Origin: Hyphomicrobiales bacterium | GTDB lineage: Bacteria > Pseudomonadota > Alphaproteobacteria > Rhizobiales > Beijerinckiaceae | Length of the DNA: 33,332 nt | Reading direction: 5' to 3' | NCBI GenBank assembly: GCA_027483795.1 | Contig: JAIXTT010000008.1 | Location: 1 to 33,332 of the forward strand | Shown here: positions 16,069-24,457 of the stretch, in pieces | Position numbering within the stretch: the first letter of the stretch is position 1 | Layout: the number at the start of each line of letters is the position of its first letter | Position numbers and translations under genes: made by a program | The notes under the pieces: model-generated | What the model saw: only the letters and a program-made list of their open reading frames with translations | What the model was told of the DNA's origin: nothing | The model's database searches: none

Positions 16069-16986
16069 TCAGGCGATGTTGCGCAGGGTTTCGGCCTGCG
16101 GAGCGGTTCCGCCCGCGGCGGGAGCGGCGGCCGGAACCGGAATTTCGGGGCGCACCAGAGGCGGCCGCCGCGGGTCGCGATCGGCGGGCACGTGATCCCT
16201 GAAGGTGCGGCTGCGCGTGACGAGGAACTCGATCAGATGGTTGCGCAGCGGGTAATAGGCCGGGTGCTTGTGCAGGTCCGTCCGTTCGCGGTCGACGGGG
16301 AGCGGATTGACCACGGTCTCCGCCACCATCGCGCCGGGTCCGTTCGTCATCAGCACCACGCGGTCGGCGAGATAGATCGCCTCGTCGACGTCGTGCGTGA
16401 TCATGAACACGGTCTGCCCGGTCTCCCGGCAGATGCGGCGCACCTCGTCCTGCAGCGTGCCGCGCGTCAGCGCGTCGAGCGCCGAGAAGGGCTCGTCCAT
16501 GAGCAGGATCTTGGGCTCGATCGACAGCGCCCGGGCGATGCCCACGCGCTGCTTCATGCCGCCCGAGAGTTCGGCGGGCCGCTTGTGCTCGGAGCCTTCG
16601 AGGCCGACGAGCTTGATGAAGCGCTTCGCATGCGCCTCCACCTCCGCCTTCGACTTCTTCGGATGGCGCGAGGAGACCGCATAGGCGACGTTGCCCAGCA
16701 CCGTCCGCCACGGCAGCAGCGCATGGCCCTGGAAGATGACCGCGCGGTCGAGGCTCGGCCCGGCGATCTCCCTTCCGTCGACCAGCACCACGCCCTCGCT
16801 CGGCGCGTCGAGGCCCGCGAGGATGTTGAGCAGCGTGGTCTTGCCGCAGCCGGAATGGCCGATGACGCAGACGAATTCGCCCTTCGGCACGCCGAGCCAC
16901 AGGTCTTCGAAGATCGTGGTCGTGCCGCCGTTCGGCGCGGGATAGCGACGCGCGATCCCCTCGAAGGAGATGAATTTCTCGCTCAT
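16069..16986 (-). CDS. Nitrate/cyanate-type ABC transporter ATPase (NrtD/CynD-like)
   Basis: 305-residue cytosolic ATPase that powers the neighbouring permease. Walker A GHSGCGKTT near residues 43-51, Q-loop IFQGHALLPW, signature LSGGMKQR near 141, Walker B ILLMDEPFSALDA and the H-loop MITHDVDEA are all intact. It belongs to the nitrate/sulfonate/taurine importer group. The roughly 45-residue Pro/Ala-rich C-terminal tail (DRDPRRPPLVRPEIPVPAAAP) is low-complexity. Starts 4 bases after the permease stop, so it is translationally linked. The choice between nitrate, nitrite and cyanate cannot be made from the ATPase. The cyanase next door favours cyanate. Confidence 0.94.
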   Translation of the reverse strand: MSEKFISFEGIARRYPAPNGGTTTIFEDLWLGVPKGEFVCVIGHSGCGKTTLLNILAGLDAPSEGVVLVDGREIAGPSLDRAVIFQGHALLPWRTVLGNVAYAVSSRHPKKSKAEVEAHAKRFIKLVGLEGSEHKRPAELSGGMKQRVGIARALSIEPKILLMDEPFSALDALTRGTLQDEVRRICRETGQTVFMITHDVDEAIYLADRVVLMTNGPGAMVAETVVNPLPVDRERTDLHKHPAYYPLRNHLIEFLVTRSRTFRDHVPADRDPRRPPLVRPEIPVPAAAPAAGGTAPQAETLRNIA

Positions 16987-16990
16987 GGGA

Positions 16991-17833
16991 TCACTCCGGG
17001 AAGGTGACGGCGCGCGCGGCGACCGCGAGCATGCGGTCGAGCAGCATGCCGACCATGCCGATGACGAGGATGGCCGTGATCACGTTGGTGATCGACAGAT
17101 TGTTCCACTCGTTCCAGACGAAGTAGCCGATGCCGGTACCGCCCACGAGCATCTCGGCCGCGACGATCACGAGCCAGGCGATGCCGATTGAGATCCGCAT
17201 GCCGGTGAGGATCGTCGGCGCCGCGGCGGGCAGGATCACCGTGAAGGCGCGCCGCCAGGGGCCGACCTCCAGCGTCCGGGCCACGTTGAGCCATTCCTTG
17301 CGGACGCTCGCCACGCCGAAGGCCGTGTTCACCAGCATCGGCCAGACCGAGCAGATGAAGATCACGAAGATCGCCGACGCTCCGGAATCCTTGATCGTGT
17401 AGAGCGCGAGCGGCATCCATGCGAGCGGCGAGACGGGCTTCAGGATCTGGATGAACGGGTCGAAGGCGCGGCTGAGGAGCGGCGACATGCCGATCACGAA
17501 GCCGAGCGGGATCGCGACGAGCGCCGCAAGCCCGTATCCCGCCGCGACGCGGGCGATCGACCAGCCGAGCTGGATGCCGATCCCCTTGTCGTTCGGGCCG
17601 TTGTCGTAGAAGGGCCGGCTCAGATGTTCGAGCAGCTTCGCCCCGACGTCGAGCGGGCCCGGCATCGCCGATTTGCCCGTCGTCGCGGTGAGTCCCATGA
17701 GCTTGGCGTATTCGGGATCCATCGGCGGTCCCCCCGCCGTCGACCCCTGCGTGGCGACGTGCCACGCGAGGAGAAAGACGACGAGGATCACGGCCGAAAG
17801 CGCCGAAGCGCGCGTGCCGATCGAGAGGTTCAT
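16991..17833 (-). CDS. ABC transporter permease, NrtB/CynB-like
   Basis: 280-residue inner-membrane permease with an N-terminal TM at about 12-28 and a five-helix binding-protein-dependent core from about residue 90. The coupling-helix EAA-like loop reads EWLNVARTLEVGPWRRAFTVILPAAAPTILTGMRISIG near 180-217. The roughly 60-residue loop between TM1 and the core (GGPPMDPEYAKLMGLTATTG...) is typical of the nitrate-transporter NrtB group. Starts 6 bases after the binding-protein stop and ends 4 bases before the ATPase start. Its partners are the periplasmic protein at 17840 and the ATPase at 16069. Confidence 0.93.
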   Translation of the reverse strand: MNLSIGTRASALSAVILVVFLLAWHVATQGSTAGGPPMDPEYAKLMGLTATTGKSAMPGPLDVGAKLLEHLSRPFYDNGPNDKGIGIQLGWSIARVAAGYGLAALVAIPLGFVIGMSPLLSRAFDPFIQILKPVSPLAWMPLALYTIKDSGASAIFVIFICSVWPMLVNTAFGVASVRKEWLNVARTLEVGPWRRAFTVILPAAAPTILTGMRISIGIAWLVIVAAEMLVGGTGIGYFVWNEWNNLSITNVITAILVIGMVGMLLDRMLAVAARAVTFPE

Positions 17834-17839
17834 GGCGGA

Positions 17840-19195
17840 TCAGGTCCTCTTGATCGCGAAGCTGCGGATGTAGTCGTCGGGCTTCGAGGGATCGAAGACC
17901 TTGCCCATCACCGAGAAGCTCTTGGTGGTCGCGGCGGGCGGTTCGAGGCCGGCCTCCCGCATGAGTTTCGCCGCGTCGGTGGCGAGGAACACCTGTTTGG
18001 CGACGGCCTGATAATCCACGTCGCCCTTGAGCTGTCCCCAACGCTTCATCTGCGTCAGGATCCAGACCGCGAAGGATTCCCAAGGGAAGGGATCGAAATC
18101 GATGCGGTCGGCCGCGCGCCGGATATTGCCCAGCCCGTCCGCATAGGTGCCCGTCAGCACCTGCTCGACGACCGTCACGGGCTGGTTGAGATAGTTGGCG
18201 GGCGCGATGGCCTCGGCGATCTGCTTGCGGTTCTCGGCCTTCCGCGCATAGGCGGTCGCTTCCATGATCGCCCGCATCAGCGCCGCATAGGTGTTCGGCA
18301 TCGAGGTCATGAATTCGCGGGAGGCGGCGAAGGCGCAGCAGGGATGCCCGTCCCACATCTCCTTGGAGAGCATGTGGATGAAGCCCACGCCGTCGAAGAC
18401 CGCGCGCTGGTTCACCGGGTCGGGCGCGAGGAATCCGTCGATGTTGTCGGCGCGCAGATTGGCGACCATCTCCGGCGGCGGCACCGCGCGGATCTGCACG
18501 TCCGTGTCGGGGTCGAGCCCGGCCTCCGCGAGATAGTAGCGGAGCAGATAGTTGTGCATCGAATAGTCGAAGGGCACCGCGAGCTTGAAGCCCTTCCAGT
18601 CCTTCGGGTTCCGCCGGTCCTTGTGCTTCATGGCGAGCGTGATCGCCTGCCCGTTGACGTTCTCCATCGCCGAGAGCGTGTAGGGCTGCGGGTTCGCCCC
18701 GAGGCCGAGCGAGATCGCGAGCGGCATCGGCGAAAGCATGTGCGCGGCGTCGTATTCCTTGTTCAGCGTCTTGTCGCGGATCACCGCCCAGCCGGCGGTC
18801 TTCACCACTTCGACGTTGAGCCCCTGCTTCGCGTAGAAGCCCATCGGCGCGCCCATGATGATCGGCGTCGCGCAGGTGATCGGGATGAAGCCGACCTTGA
18901 GGTCCGTCTTCTCCGGCTTGCCCGCCTGCGCGAAGGCCTCGGTCGCCGTCGCCAGCGGGAAGAACTGGGAAATCGCGGCGAGGGCGGTCGGCGCGCCGAC
19001 CGCCTTCAGAAAGGCGCGGCGGGTCGCGTCCTGCGGGAACAGCGCGCGCATGACCGCGCCTTCGACGACGCGTCGGCTCTGCGCGTCGGAGGAGAGCGCC
19101 TCGTCATGTTCCGTCTGCGAACCGTGCGCCCCGCAGGAGCAGCCGCGGCTGCGCAGTCGGTACTTGGAGTTGAAAGGGTCGTCGAAAGTCGCCAT
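17840..19195 (-). CDS. NrtA/CynA-like periplasmic substrate-binding protein with Tat signal
   Basis: 451-residue solute-binding protein of the CmpA/NrtA family that should capture cyanate, nitrate or nitrite in the periplasm. A twin-arginine motif TRRAFLK lies at residues 58-64 with a hydrophobic stretch after it and a likely cleavage site near AFAQ (about 90). The ligand-binding domain follows (DLKVGFIPITCATPIIMG, WKGFKLAVPFDYSMHNYLLRYYLAEAG, DGFLAPDPVNQRAVFDGVGF). Unusually, about 55 residues precede the Tat motif and contain a Cys/His cluster, GCSCGAHGSQTEHDE (18-32). ATG at 19195 has GGGAGG five bases upstream. First gene of the operon, directly under the sigma-54 promoter. Confidence 0.94.
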   Translation of the reverse strand: MATFDDPFNSKYRLRSRGCSCGAHGSQTEHDEALSSDAQSRRVVEGAVMRALFPQDATRRAFLKAVGAPTALAAISQFFPLATATEAFAQAGKPEKTDLKVGFIPITCATPIIMGAPMGFYAKQGLNVEVVKTAGWAVIRDKTLNKEYDAAHMLSPMPLAISLGLGANPQPYTLSAMENVNGQAITLAMKHKDRRNPKDWKGFKLAVPFDYSMHNYLLRYYLAEAGLDPDTDVQIRAVPPPEMVANLRADNIDGFLAPDPVNQRAVFDGVGFIHMLSKEMWDGHPCCAFAASREFMTSMPNTYAALMRAIMEATAYARKAENRKQIAEAIAPANYLNQPVTVVEQVLTGTYADGLGNIRRAADRIDFDPFPWESFAVWILTQMKRWGQLKGDVDYQAVAKQVFLATDAAKLMREAGLEPPAATTKSFSVMGKVFDPSKPDDYIRSFAIKRT

Positions 19196-19229
19196 GAGAG
19201 CCTCCCGTGTCGAAGTCGGGAAGCTCGAT

Positions 19230-19245
19230 TGCAGGGGGCGTGCCG
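19230..19245 (-). promoter_or_regulatory. Sigma-54 (RpoN) -24/-12 promoter of the cyanate operon
   Basis: On the minus strand the sequence CGGCACGCCCCCTGCA matches TGGCACG-N4-TTGCW at 10 of 12 defined positions. The essential GG (19244-19243) and GC (19232-19231) have the correct 12-base register. Transcription would start near 19220, giving a leader of about 25 bases that contains the GGGAGG ribosome site before the ATG at 19195. The geometry of promoter, leader and start codon is coherent, which strengthens the call. It implies nitrogen-limitation control through an NtrC-type activator. Confidence 0.72.
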
Positions 19246-19297
19246 GCCGGCCTTCACCGCATTTTCATGAGGGTTCTGCCGAATGCGTCCGTCCCTC

Positions 19298-19314
19298 TGC
19301 ACGTCGGACGGGCA
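19298..19314. promoter_or_regulatory. Candidate NtrC enhancer site
   Basis: TGCAC-N7-GGGCA matches the NtrC dyad TGCAC-N7-GTGCA at 9 of 10 positions and is nested in a CTCTGC...GCAGAG inverted repeat (19295-19317). Its centre is about 86 bases upstream of the predicted sigma-54 start, a plausible enhancer distance. A second palindrome, GCGTGCTGCACGC, is at 19347-19359. The assignment to NtrC is inference from position and motif. Confidence 0.45.
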
Positions 19315-19488
19315 GAGCATCGGGCTGGCCGCCCAAAAAATGTGCGGCGTGCTGCACGCGGCCCCGCCGACCTTCTCACGCTCCGGCGGCCCGGCCCGGT
19401 CCCTCGCCGCCTTCCCCGGCCCGTGCGGAGACGTTACAACCTAAAAGTGTGCAATTCGGTGCGCGCGGGGACGAAGGACGAGCGGACG

Positions 19489-20754
19489 ATGACTCTTCTG
19501 ACGGGGCTGAGGTCGGCGGGATTGCTCTGCTTCATGAGCGTTGCGGCGTGGTTCGGACCTGCGTCCCCTTCGTCCGCGCAGACGCCGGGCTATACGCGGG
19601 TCGGCCCCGGAATCGAATATCGGCTCATCGGCACCTATGACGTCGCCCGGCTCGACCGGATCCTCGGCGCGGAACTCGACGAGTTCATGGCCTCTTCGAC
19701 GATGCCGACCGAGTTTCGGGGCAAGTTCCCGCCCGCCCGCTTCGGAGTGAAGCTCTACAAGGTGCGCTACGCCTCCGTCGTTCCGGAATGGAACAATCGA
19801 CCGACGATCGCCTCCGGTCTCGTCGCCGTGCCCGACGACGGGGCGAAGACCCTGCCCGTCGTCTCCTATCAGCACGGCACGGTGTTCGACCGCAGCTACG
19901 TTCCCTCCAATCCCGATTCCTCCATGGAAACGCGGATCATGATCGCGCGCTTCGCGTCTCAGGGATATGCGGTGATCGGAGCGGATTACTTCGGCCGCGG
20001 CGACTCGACGCTTCCCGACTCCTATCTTGTCAAGAACAGCACGCAGCAGGCCACCTACGACATGCTGCAGGCCGCGAAGGCCGTTCTGGAATCCTTGGGA
20101 AGGACGCCCGACAGGCTCTTCATCAGCGGATGGTCGCAGGGCGGTTGGGTGACCATGGCCCTGCTGCAGAAACTCGAAGCGCTCGGCGCGCCCGTCACGG
20201 CGGCCGCTGCGGCCAGCGCGCCCGTGGACATCCGCGTCACCGTCACGCGTTGGATGAACAATCCGCAGCCGATCGATGCGGCCTATCTCCCCGGCGTATT
20301 GGCCATCCAGCTTCAGGCGCACGAGAACTATCACGGCCTGCCGGGGCTCGCGGAGACGGCGATCCGTCCGGAATATCTCGCCGCCTCCCGCGATCTCTTC
20401 GCCGGTCGAAGCGACTTCACGACCTTCTTCAATGCGACGAAGCCGACGCTCGCCGAGTTCCTGAAGCCCGAGTTCCGGGCGTCGGCGGATACTGCCGAAA
20501 GCGCCTATTGGCGGCGGCTCGACGACAACGAAGCCTATCGCCGGCGTTCGAAGACGCCGCTCCGGGCCTATCAGGGCGGCAAGGACGAGGTCACGCCCAT
20601 CGGGATCGCCCGACTGCCGGAAATGACGCAGAGCATGCTGGGCGGCGTCCCCGTCAAGACCGTGGACGTCGGCCCTGATGCGGATCACCGCGCCGTCTTC
20701 ATCGGCGCGGTCATCGATCAGAAGCCGTGGTTCGACGGAATGCTCGGCCGATAG
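19489..20754 (+). CDS. Secreted alpha/beta hydrolase, secretory-lipase-like
   Basis: 421-residue protein with a Sec-type signal peptide (hydrophobic 8-24, cleavage likely near SSAQ, about 31). The mature part is an alpha/beta hydrolase: LPVVSYQHGT (about 123-132, oxyanion region), nucleophile elbow GWSQGG (Ser about 215), acid in YQGGKDEVTP and catalytic His in DADHRA near the C-terminus. The VSYQHGT and ADYFGRG landmarks resemble the secretory-lipase group (LIP family). Substrate unknown: esters or lipids outside the cytoplasm. Start ATG at 19489; the frame is open upstream without coding character. It diverges from the cyanate operon across a 293-base region that mainly serves the other direction, and converges with the dioxygenase at 20770 with a 15-base gap. 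Confidence 0.85.
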   Translation: MTLLTGLRSAGLLCFMSVAAWFGPASPSSAQTPGYTRVGPGIEYRLIGTYDVARLDRILGAELDEFMASSTMPTEFRGKFPPARFGVKLYKVRYASVVPEWNNRPTIASGLVAVPDDGAKTLPVVSYQHGTVFDRSYVPSNPDSSMETRIMIARFASQGYAVIGADYFGRGDSTLPDSYLVKNSTQQATYDMLQAAKAVLESLGRTPDRLFISGWSQGGWVTMALLQKLEALGAPVTAAAAASAPVDIRVTVTRWMNNPQPIDAAYLPGVLAIQLQAHENYHGLPGLAETAIRPEYLAASRDLFAGRSDFTTFFNATKPTLAEFLKPEFRASADTAESAYWRRLDDNEAYRRRSKTPLRAYQGGKDEVTPIGIARLPEMTQSMLGGVPVKTVDVGPDADHRAVFIGAVIDQKPWFDGMLGR

Positions 20755-20762
20755 GCCTCCGC

Positions 20763-20780
20763 CCGCCCGTCAACGGGCGG
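20763..20780. terminator. Hairpin between convergent hydrolase and dioxygenase genes
   Basis: CCGCCCGT (20763-20770) and ACGGGCGG (20773-20780) are perfect 8-base arms around a 2-base centre. It overlaps the stop codon of the minus-strand gene and lies just after the plus-strand stop at 20754. There is no T tract, so it is a weak or Rho-assisted terminator at best. Confidence 0.4.
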
Positions 20781-21723
20781 CGCGCCCCCCGAGCATCCGC
20801 GCCAGTTTCCCCGTCACGCGCCGCCGCTGCCGGTCCATTTCCTGGATCTCGAGACGGAGCTTCATCGCCGCGCGCAGCGTGTCGTGGATCATCGGGTAGC
20901 GGCGGGTCACGCCGCGCCCCACCACGGCTTTTCCGACCTCCGCCCCGAGCGCCGAGCCGAAGCCGAGAATGCGCTTGTCCTCCGCCGAGAGCGGCGGCAG
21001 GAAGCCGGCATTCAGGATCAGCGGGCGATAGCGGCCGTATTCCACGTCGATGTCCTGCAGGGGCACCGCCGGGTCGTGATAGTTGAAGAAGATCACGTTG
21101 CGCTTCGTCAGCACGGGCGTCGACTGGCAATGGATGCCCGCCGTGTCGAACAGGAAGGCGGTTCCCGCCGGGCCCTTCACGTTCTCGCGCCGGTCTTCCA
21201 TCGCGGCGACCTCGGCGGGCGACCAGTGCCGCGCCGCGCCGCGCTCCTTGTGGGAGCCCTTGATGTAGCTGAAGAAGCCGCTCTCCACGTCGGTCAGATA
21301 GATCGCGAGCTTCACCTCCCGCGGATTCGTGTTCGTCACCGAGGGGTGGAACCAGGCGTCGTTGTGCCAGCCGTGGAAATTGGTCTTGGTCGCGATCGTC
21401 TCCCAGCCGCGCGCTTCGACGAGCGCGAATTCCGGGCCGATATAGGCGTCCAGCACGCTCTTCACGAGCGGATGGATCGCGAGCTGCACGGCGGCGGGAT
21501 CGAGCGTCAGAACGTTCTCGACGAGCCGGCGCCATTTCTCGTTCTGCTCGTATCCCGTCCAGGTGTTGAACTGCGGATGCTCGAGCGCCTGATCGAACGC
21601 CTGCTGAAGGCGCTGCAGCCTCGCGGGCGACAGCAGCGACGGAAGAACGGCGATGCCGTCCCGTTCGAGCTTTTCAAAGACCGGGGACGCGAGCGTTCCG
21701 ACGGGTTTGGACAGGGCGTTCAT
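20770..21723 (-). CDS. Phytanoyl-CoA dioxygenase-family Fe(II)/2-oxoglutarate oxygenase
   Basis: 317-residue cytosolic oxygenase of the PhyH superfamily. The iron ligands are visible as HND at 120-122 (in GWHNDAWFH) and distal His198 in GIHCQ, with Arg208 (KRNVIFF) placed to bind 2-oxoglutarate. The substrate is unknown; bacterial members hydroxylate lipids, amino acids or secondary-metabolite scaffolds. The start ATG overlaps the stop of the upstream glycosyltransferase as ATGA (21723-21720), and that gene in turn overlaps a flippase, so the protein probably modifies a lipid-linked glycan or its donor. The C-terminal 60 residues are basic and helical (EIQEMDRQRRRVTGK) and could touch the membrane or partners. 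Confidence 0.88.
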   Translation of the reverse strand: MNALSKPVGTLASPVFEKLERDGIAVLPSLLSPARLQRLQQAFDQALEHPQFNTWTGYEQNEKWRRLVENVLTLDPAAVQLAIHPLVKSVLDAYIGPEFALVEARGWETIATKTNFHGWHNDAWFHPSVTNTNPREVKLAIYLTDVESGFFSYIKGSHKERGAARHWSPAEVAAMEDRRENVKGPAGTAFLFDTAGIHCQSTPVLTKRNVIFFNYHDPAVPLQDIDVEYGRYRPLILNAGFLPPLSAEDKRILGFGSALGAEVGKAVVGRGVTRRYPMIHDTLRAAMKLRLEIQEMDRQRRRVTGKLARMLGGRAAR

Positions 21724-22904
21724 GGGGAGATCTCCGTTCGGGTCTTGCGGGTTTCGGGGGCGGTTCCGGAGCGGTCGGCGAACAGCGCTTCGACATGACC
21801 GATCCAGGTCTCGATCTGCCGATCGAGGAAGAACATGCGTTCGACGCGGGCGCGGCCCGCCCGTCCCATGCGCCGCCGCAGGTCGGGGTCGTCGATCAGC
21901 CTGAGCAGAGCCTCGCGCAGCGCGGTCCGGTCGCCGGGTTCGACGAGCAGTCCCGTCTCTTCGTCCGCGACCACTTCCGGAATGCCGCCGATGCGCGAGG
22001 CGACGGCGGGCAGTTCCGTCGCGGCCGCCTCGGCCAGCGCCAGCGAGAAGGCTTCGAACCACAGCGACGGTGCGACGACGAGATCGGCCGCCCGCAGGAT
22101 GTCCGCCACGTCCGTCCGCTTGCCGAGCACGAGGGTCCGCGGTCCCGCGGCCGCCGCGACCTTCTCCGCGAGCGGCCCGGTGCCGACCCAGATGGTCGAA
22201 AGCTCCGGTCGCGCGGCGAGAAGCTCCTGCTGCACGGCGAGGAGGTCGGAAATGCCCTTCTCTTCGGTGAGCTGGCCGACATAGGCGAGGATCGGCCCGG
22301 TCTCGGGAAAGCCGAGAACCCTTCTGATCCGCGCCTTCTCTTCGGGGTCGTGTGCCGGACGGAAGCGCTCGAGATCGATGGAATTGTGCAGCACGCGGAT
22401 CTTGTCCTCCGCGACCCCCACCTCGTTGCGGATCTGCTCGCCGTTGTAGGCGCTCACCGGGAGATAAAGGTCCATCGCCCGCCCGATCAGCGCGCGGCGA
22501 AGCCGTTTGAGACGGTCGACGAGGCCCGAGGGGGGCGGGATCAGCACGGTCCGCGAGCCGTGATCGCGCATCACGTTCTTCGCGCCGAGGAGTCGCGCGA
22601 CGACGGCGTGCACGGGCGTCGGCGAGCCGAAGTGATACTGCACGAAATCGGGCCTGAACCGCGCGGCGATCCGCGCGAAGACCGCGAGGGAGGCGAGTTC
22701 GTCGATGCGGAGGGTGACCAACTCCACCCCCGCCTTGTAGAGTGCCGCTCGAACGTCGCGATGCACGTCGTCGCCGCAGCAGAGCCGAACCGCCCAGCCG
22801 CGCCGATTCATGCGCTTTCCGTATTCGACGATCTGGCGTTCGAAGCCTCCCGGCTTCGGGAGATGGCAATGCGCCCAGACCAGCAGGCGTCGCGTCTTGG
22901 TCAT
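21720..22904 (-). CDS. GT4-family glycosyltransferase
   Basis: 394-residue retaining glycosyltransferase with GT-B fold. The N-terminal acceptor domain starts RRLLVWAHCHLPKPGGFERQI (the GG loop near 19-20). The C-terminal donor domain has GPILAYVGQLTEEKGI near 240-255, TIWVGTGPL, and the family Glu motif WFEAFSLALAEAAATELPAVAS with GGIPEVV. It transfers a sugar from a nucleotide donor at the cytoplasmic face; donor and acceptor cannot be predicted. ATGA overlaps with both neighbours (flippase upstream, PhyH-type oxygenase downstream) make a tight three-gene operon. No other polysaccharide genes are in the window. Confidence 0.92.
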   Translation of the reverse strand: MTKTRRLLVWAHCHLPKPGGFERQIVEYGKRMNRRGWAVRLCCGDDVHRDVRAALYKAGVELVTLRIDELASLAVFARIAARFRPDFVQYHFGSPTPVHAVVARLLGAKNVMRDHGSRTVLIPPPSGLVDRLKRLRRALIGRAMDLYLPVSAYNGEQIRNEVGVAEDKIRVLHNSIDLERFRPAHDPEEKARIRRVLGFPETGPILAYVGQLTEEKGISDLLAVQQELLAARPELSTIWVGTGPLAEKVAAAAGPRTLVLGKRTDVADILRAADLVVAPSLWFEAFSLALAEAAATELPAVASRIGGIPEVVADEETGLLVEPGDRTALREALLRLIDDPDLRRRMGRAGRARVERMFFLDRQIETWIGHVEALFADRSGTAPETRKTRTEISP

Positions 22905-24394
22905 GCGGTTCGCTCCGGAAGGATGAAGGGGGGCGAGGACGGCTCCGCCTTCGGCGAGAGCAATCCGAGCAGGAAGGCGGCGAGCGCGACGCCGAGGCCC
23001 GCCGCCGCTCCGGCGAGGATTCCCGCGACGATGCCGGGGACGGGCGGCAGGAGGGCCGCGAAGGCCGCCGAACCGACGGCGAGCAGCGCGAGGCGAACCC
23101 GCGGCAGCGGGATCGGAACGCGGCGGAGGCTCACCGCGACGAAGGCCGCGAGGCGGACCGCGAAGGCGACCACCGTCGCCGCGATCGCGCCTTCGACGCC
23201 GAAGGAGGGGATCAGAAGGATGTAGAGAGCGAGCGCGGCCCCGGCGGCGACGAGATTGATCGCCATGGGACGCCGGCCGTCCTCGGCGTAATAGGCGCCC
23301 ACGTCGACGAGTTCGGTCGCCAGCATCATCGCCTTGGCGAGGAGCAGCCAGGGGATCAGCGCGATCGCGCCGTGATAGTCGGGCGGCGTGGCGAGCCGGA
23401 TCAGGGCGGGTCCGCCCACCGCCAGCCCGACCGCGAGCACGCAGAGATAGGCGAAGCCCACGCAGGCGACCGAGGCGCTCCGTTCCAGCCCGCCCGGTTC
23501 CGCGAGGATCGCGATGCGGCGCGGCTGCCACCACAGCGTCAGCGGCTGGAACAGCAGCGTCAGCAGGAAGCTGAGCTTCATCGCCAGCGCATATTCCGCG
23601 ATCTCGGTCACGGGCACGACCGGCACCAGCAACAGACGGTCGAACTGGTTGAGCACGAAGGCCGCGAGACCCGCGAGGATGATCGGCGCGCCGTAGCGCA
23701 CGAGCCGCATGGCGATCGCCGCGTCGAAGCGGATGCCGACCGTCCGGAGATGGACGAAGATCAGCACGCAGGCGAGGCCCGCCGAGGCGATGAAGCCCGA
23801 GGCCATGATCCCGGTGACGCCGAAGCCCGCTTCGAGCGCCACGATCACGCCGACGACATGCGCGGCCGACCGCCCGGCGACGAGACCGAGATAGAGCCCC
23901 GGCCGGTCGTCGAAACGGATCCAGCCGAGCGCGAGCGCGATCACGCCGTCGAGCGAGGCGGTGGCCAGAATGAAGCGCAGAGCGTCCAGCGGAACGGTCG
24001 GGCCCAGAAGCCCGAGGAACAGCGGCGCGCAGAACTGCAGCAGCGCCGCGCAGGGCAGCGACAGCGCCAGCATGGCGCCGAAGGCCGCGGCGGGCAGTTC
24101 GTTCCGGTCGACGCCGCCGAACCGGCCCGCATAGCGGAACATCGCCTCGACGAGCCCGAAACCGAACACGACCGTGATCGCGTCGGCGAAACCCTGCAGC
24201 AGCTCCAGCGTGCCGTATTCGGCGGGAGACAAGGTGTGCGTGACGTAGGGCAGCATGACGATCGACATGCCGCGGGTCGCCAGCAGCGACAGCGCATAGA
24301 TCGCCGCCTGCCGCGCGCCCTTGCTCGGCGCGCGCGCGGGGGCGTCGCCTTTTGCGAAGCCCGTCGTCGCTTTATGCGAAGTTTCGCCGTCCAA
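22901..24394 (-). CDS. Wzx-like oligosaccharide flippase
   Basis: 497-residue inner-membrane protein of the polysaccharide transport/MATE-like superfamily with about 12-14 helices. It opens KGARQAAIYALSLLATRGMSIVMLPYVTHTLSPAEYGTLELLQ, the usual Wzx N-terminal pattern. It should flip a lipid-linked oligosaccharide from the cytoplasmic to the periplasmic leaflet. The first available start is a TTG (24394), giving a short hydrophilic N-terminus (MDGETSHKATTG). No in-frame ATG before TM1 is available, so I keep TTG with moderate confidence in the exact start. Leads the flippase-glycosyltransferase-oxygenase operon. The lack of Wzy or ligase genes nearby means the glycan is completed elsewhere or is short. 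Confidence 0.9.
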   Translation of the reverse strand: MDGETSHKATTGFAKGDAPARAPSKGARQAAIYALSLLATRGMSIVMLPYVTHTLSPAEYGTLELLQGFADAITVVFGFGLVEAMFRYAGRFGGVDRNELPAAAFGAMLALSLPCAALLQFCAPLFLGLLGPTVPLDALRFILATASLDGVIALALGWIRFDDRPGLYLGLVAGRSAAHVVGVIVALEAGFGVTGIMASGFIASAGLACVLIFVHLRTVGIRFDAAIAMRLVRYGAPIILAGLAAFVLNQFDRLLLVPVVPVTEIAEYALAMKLSFLLTLLFQPLTLWWQPRRIAILAEPGGLERSASVACVGFAYLCVLAVGLAVGGPALIRLATPPDYHGAIALIPWLLLAKAMMLATELVDVGAYYAEDGRRPMAINLVAAGAALALYILLIPSFGVEGAIAATVVAFAVRLAAFVAVSLRRVPIPLPRVRLALLAVGSAAFAALLPPVPGIVAGILAGAAAGLGVALAAFLLGLLSPKAEPSSPPFILPERTA

Positions 24395-24457
24395 AGTACC
24401 GTTCCGTCCGCGTTTTCTTCGTTCGCGGAGGCGGAAGTGCAGCGGACGTGCCGGCCG

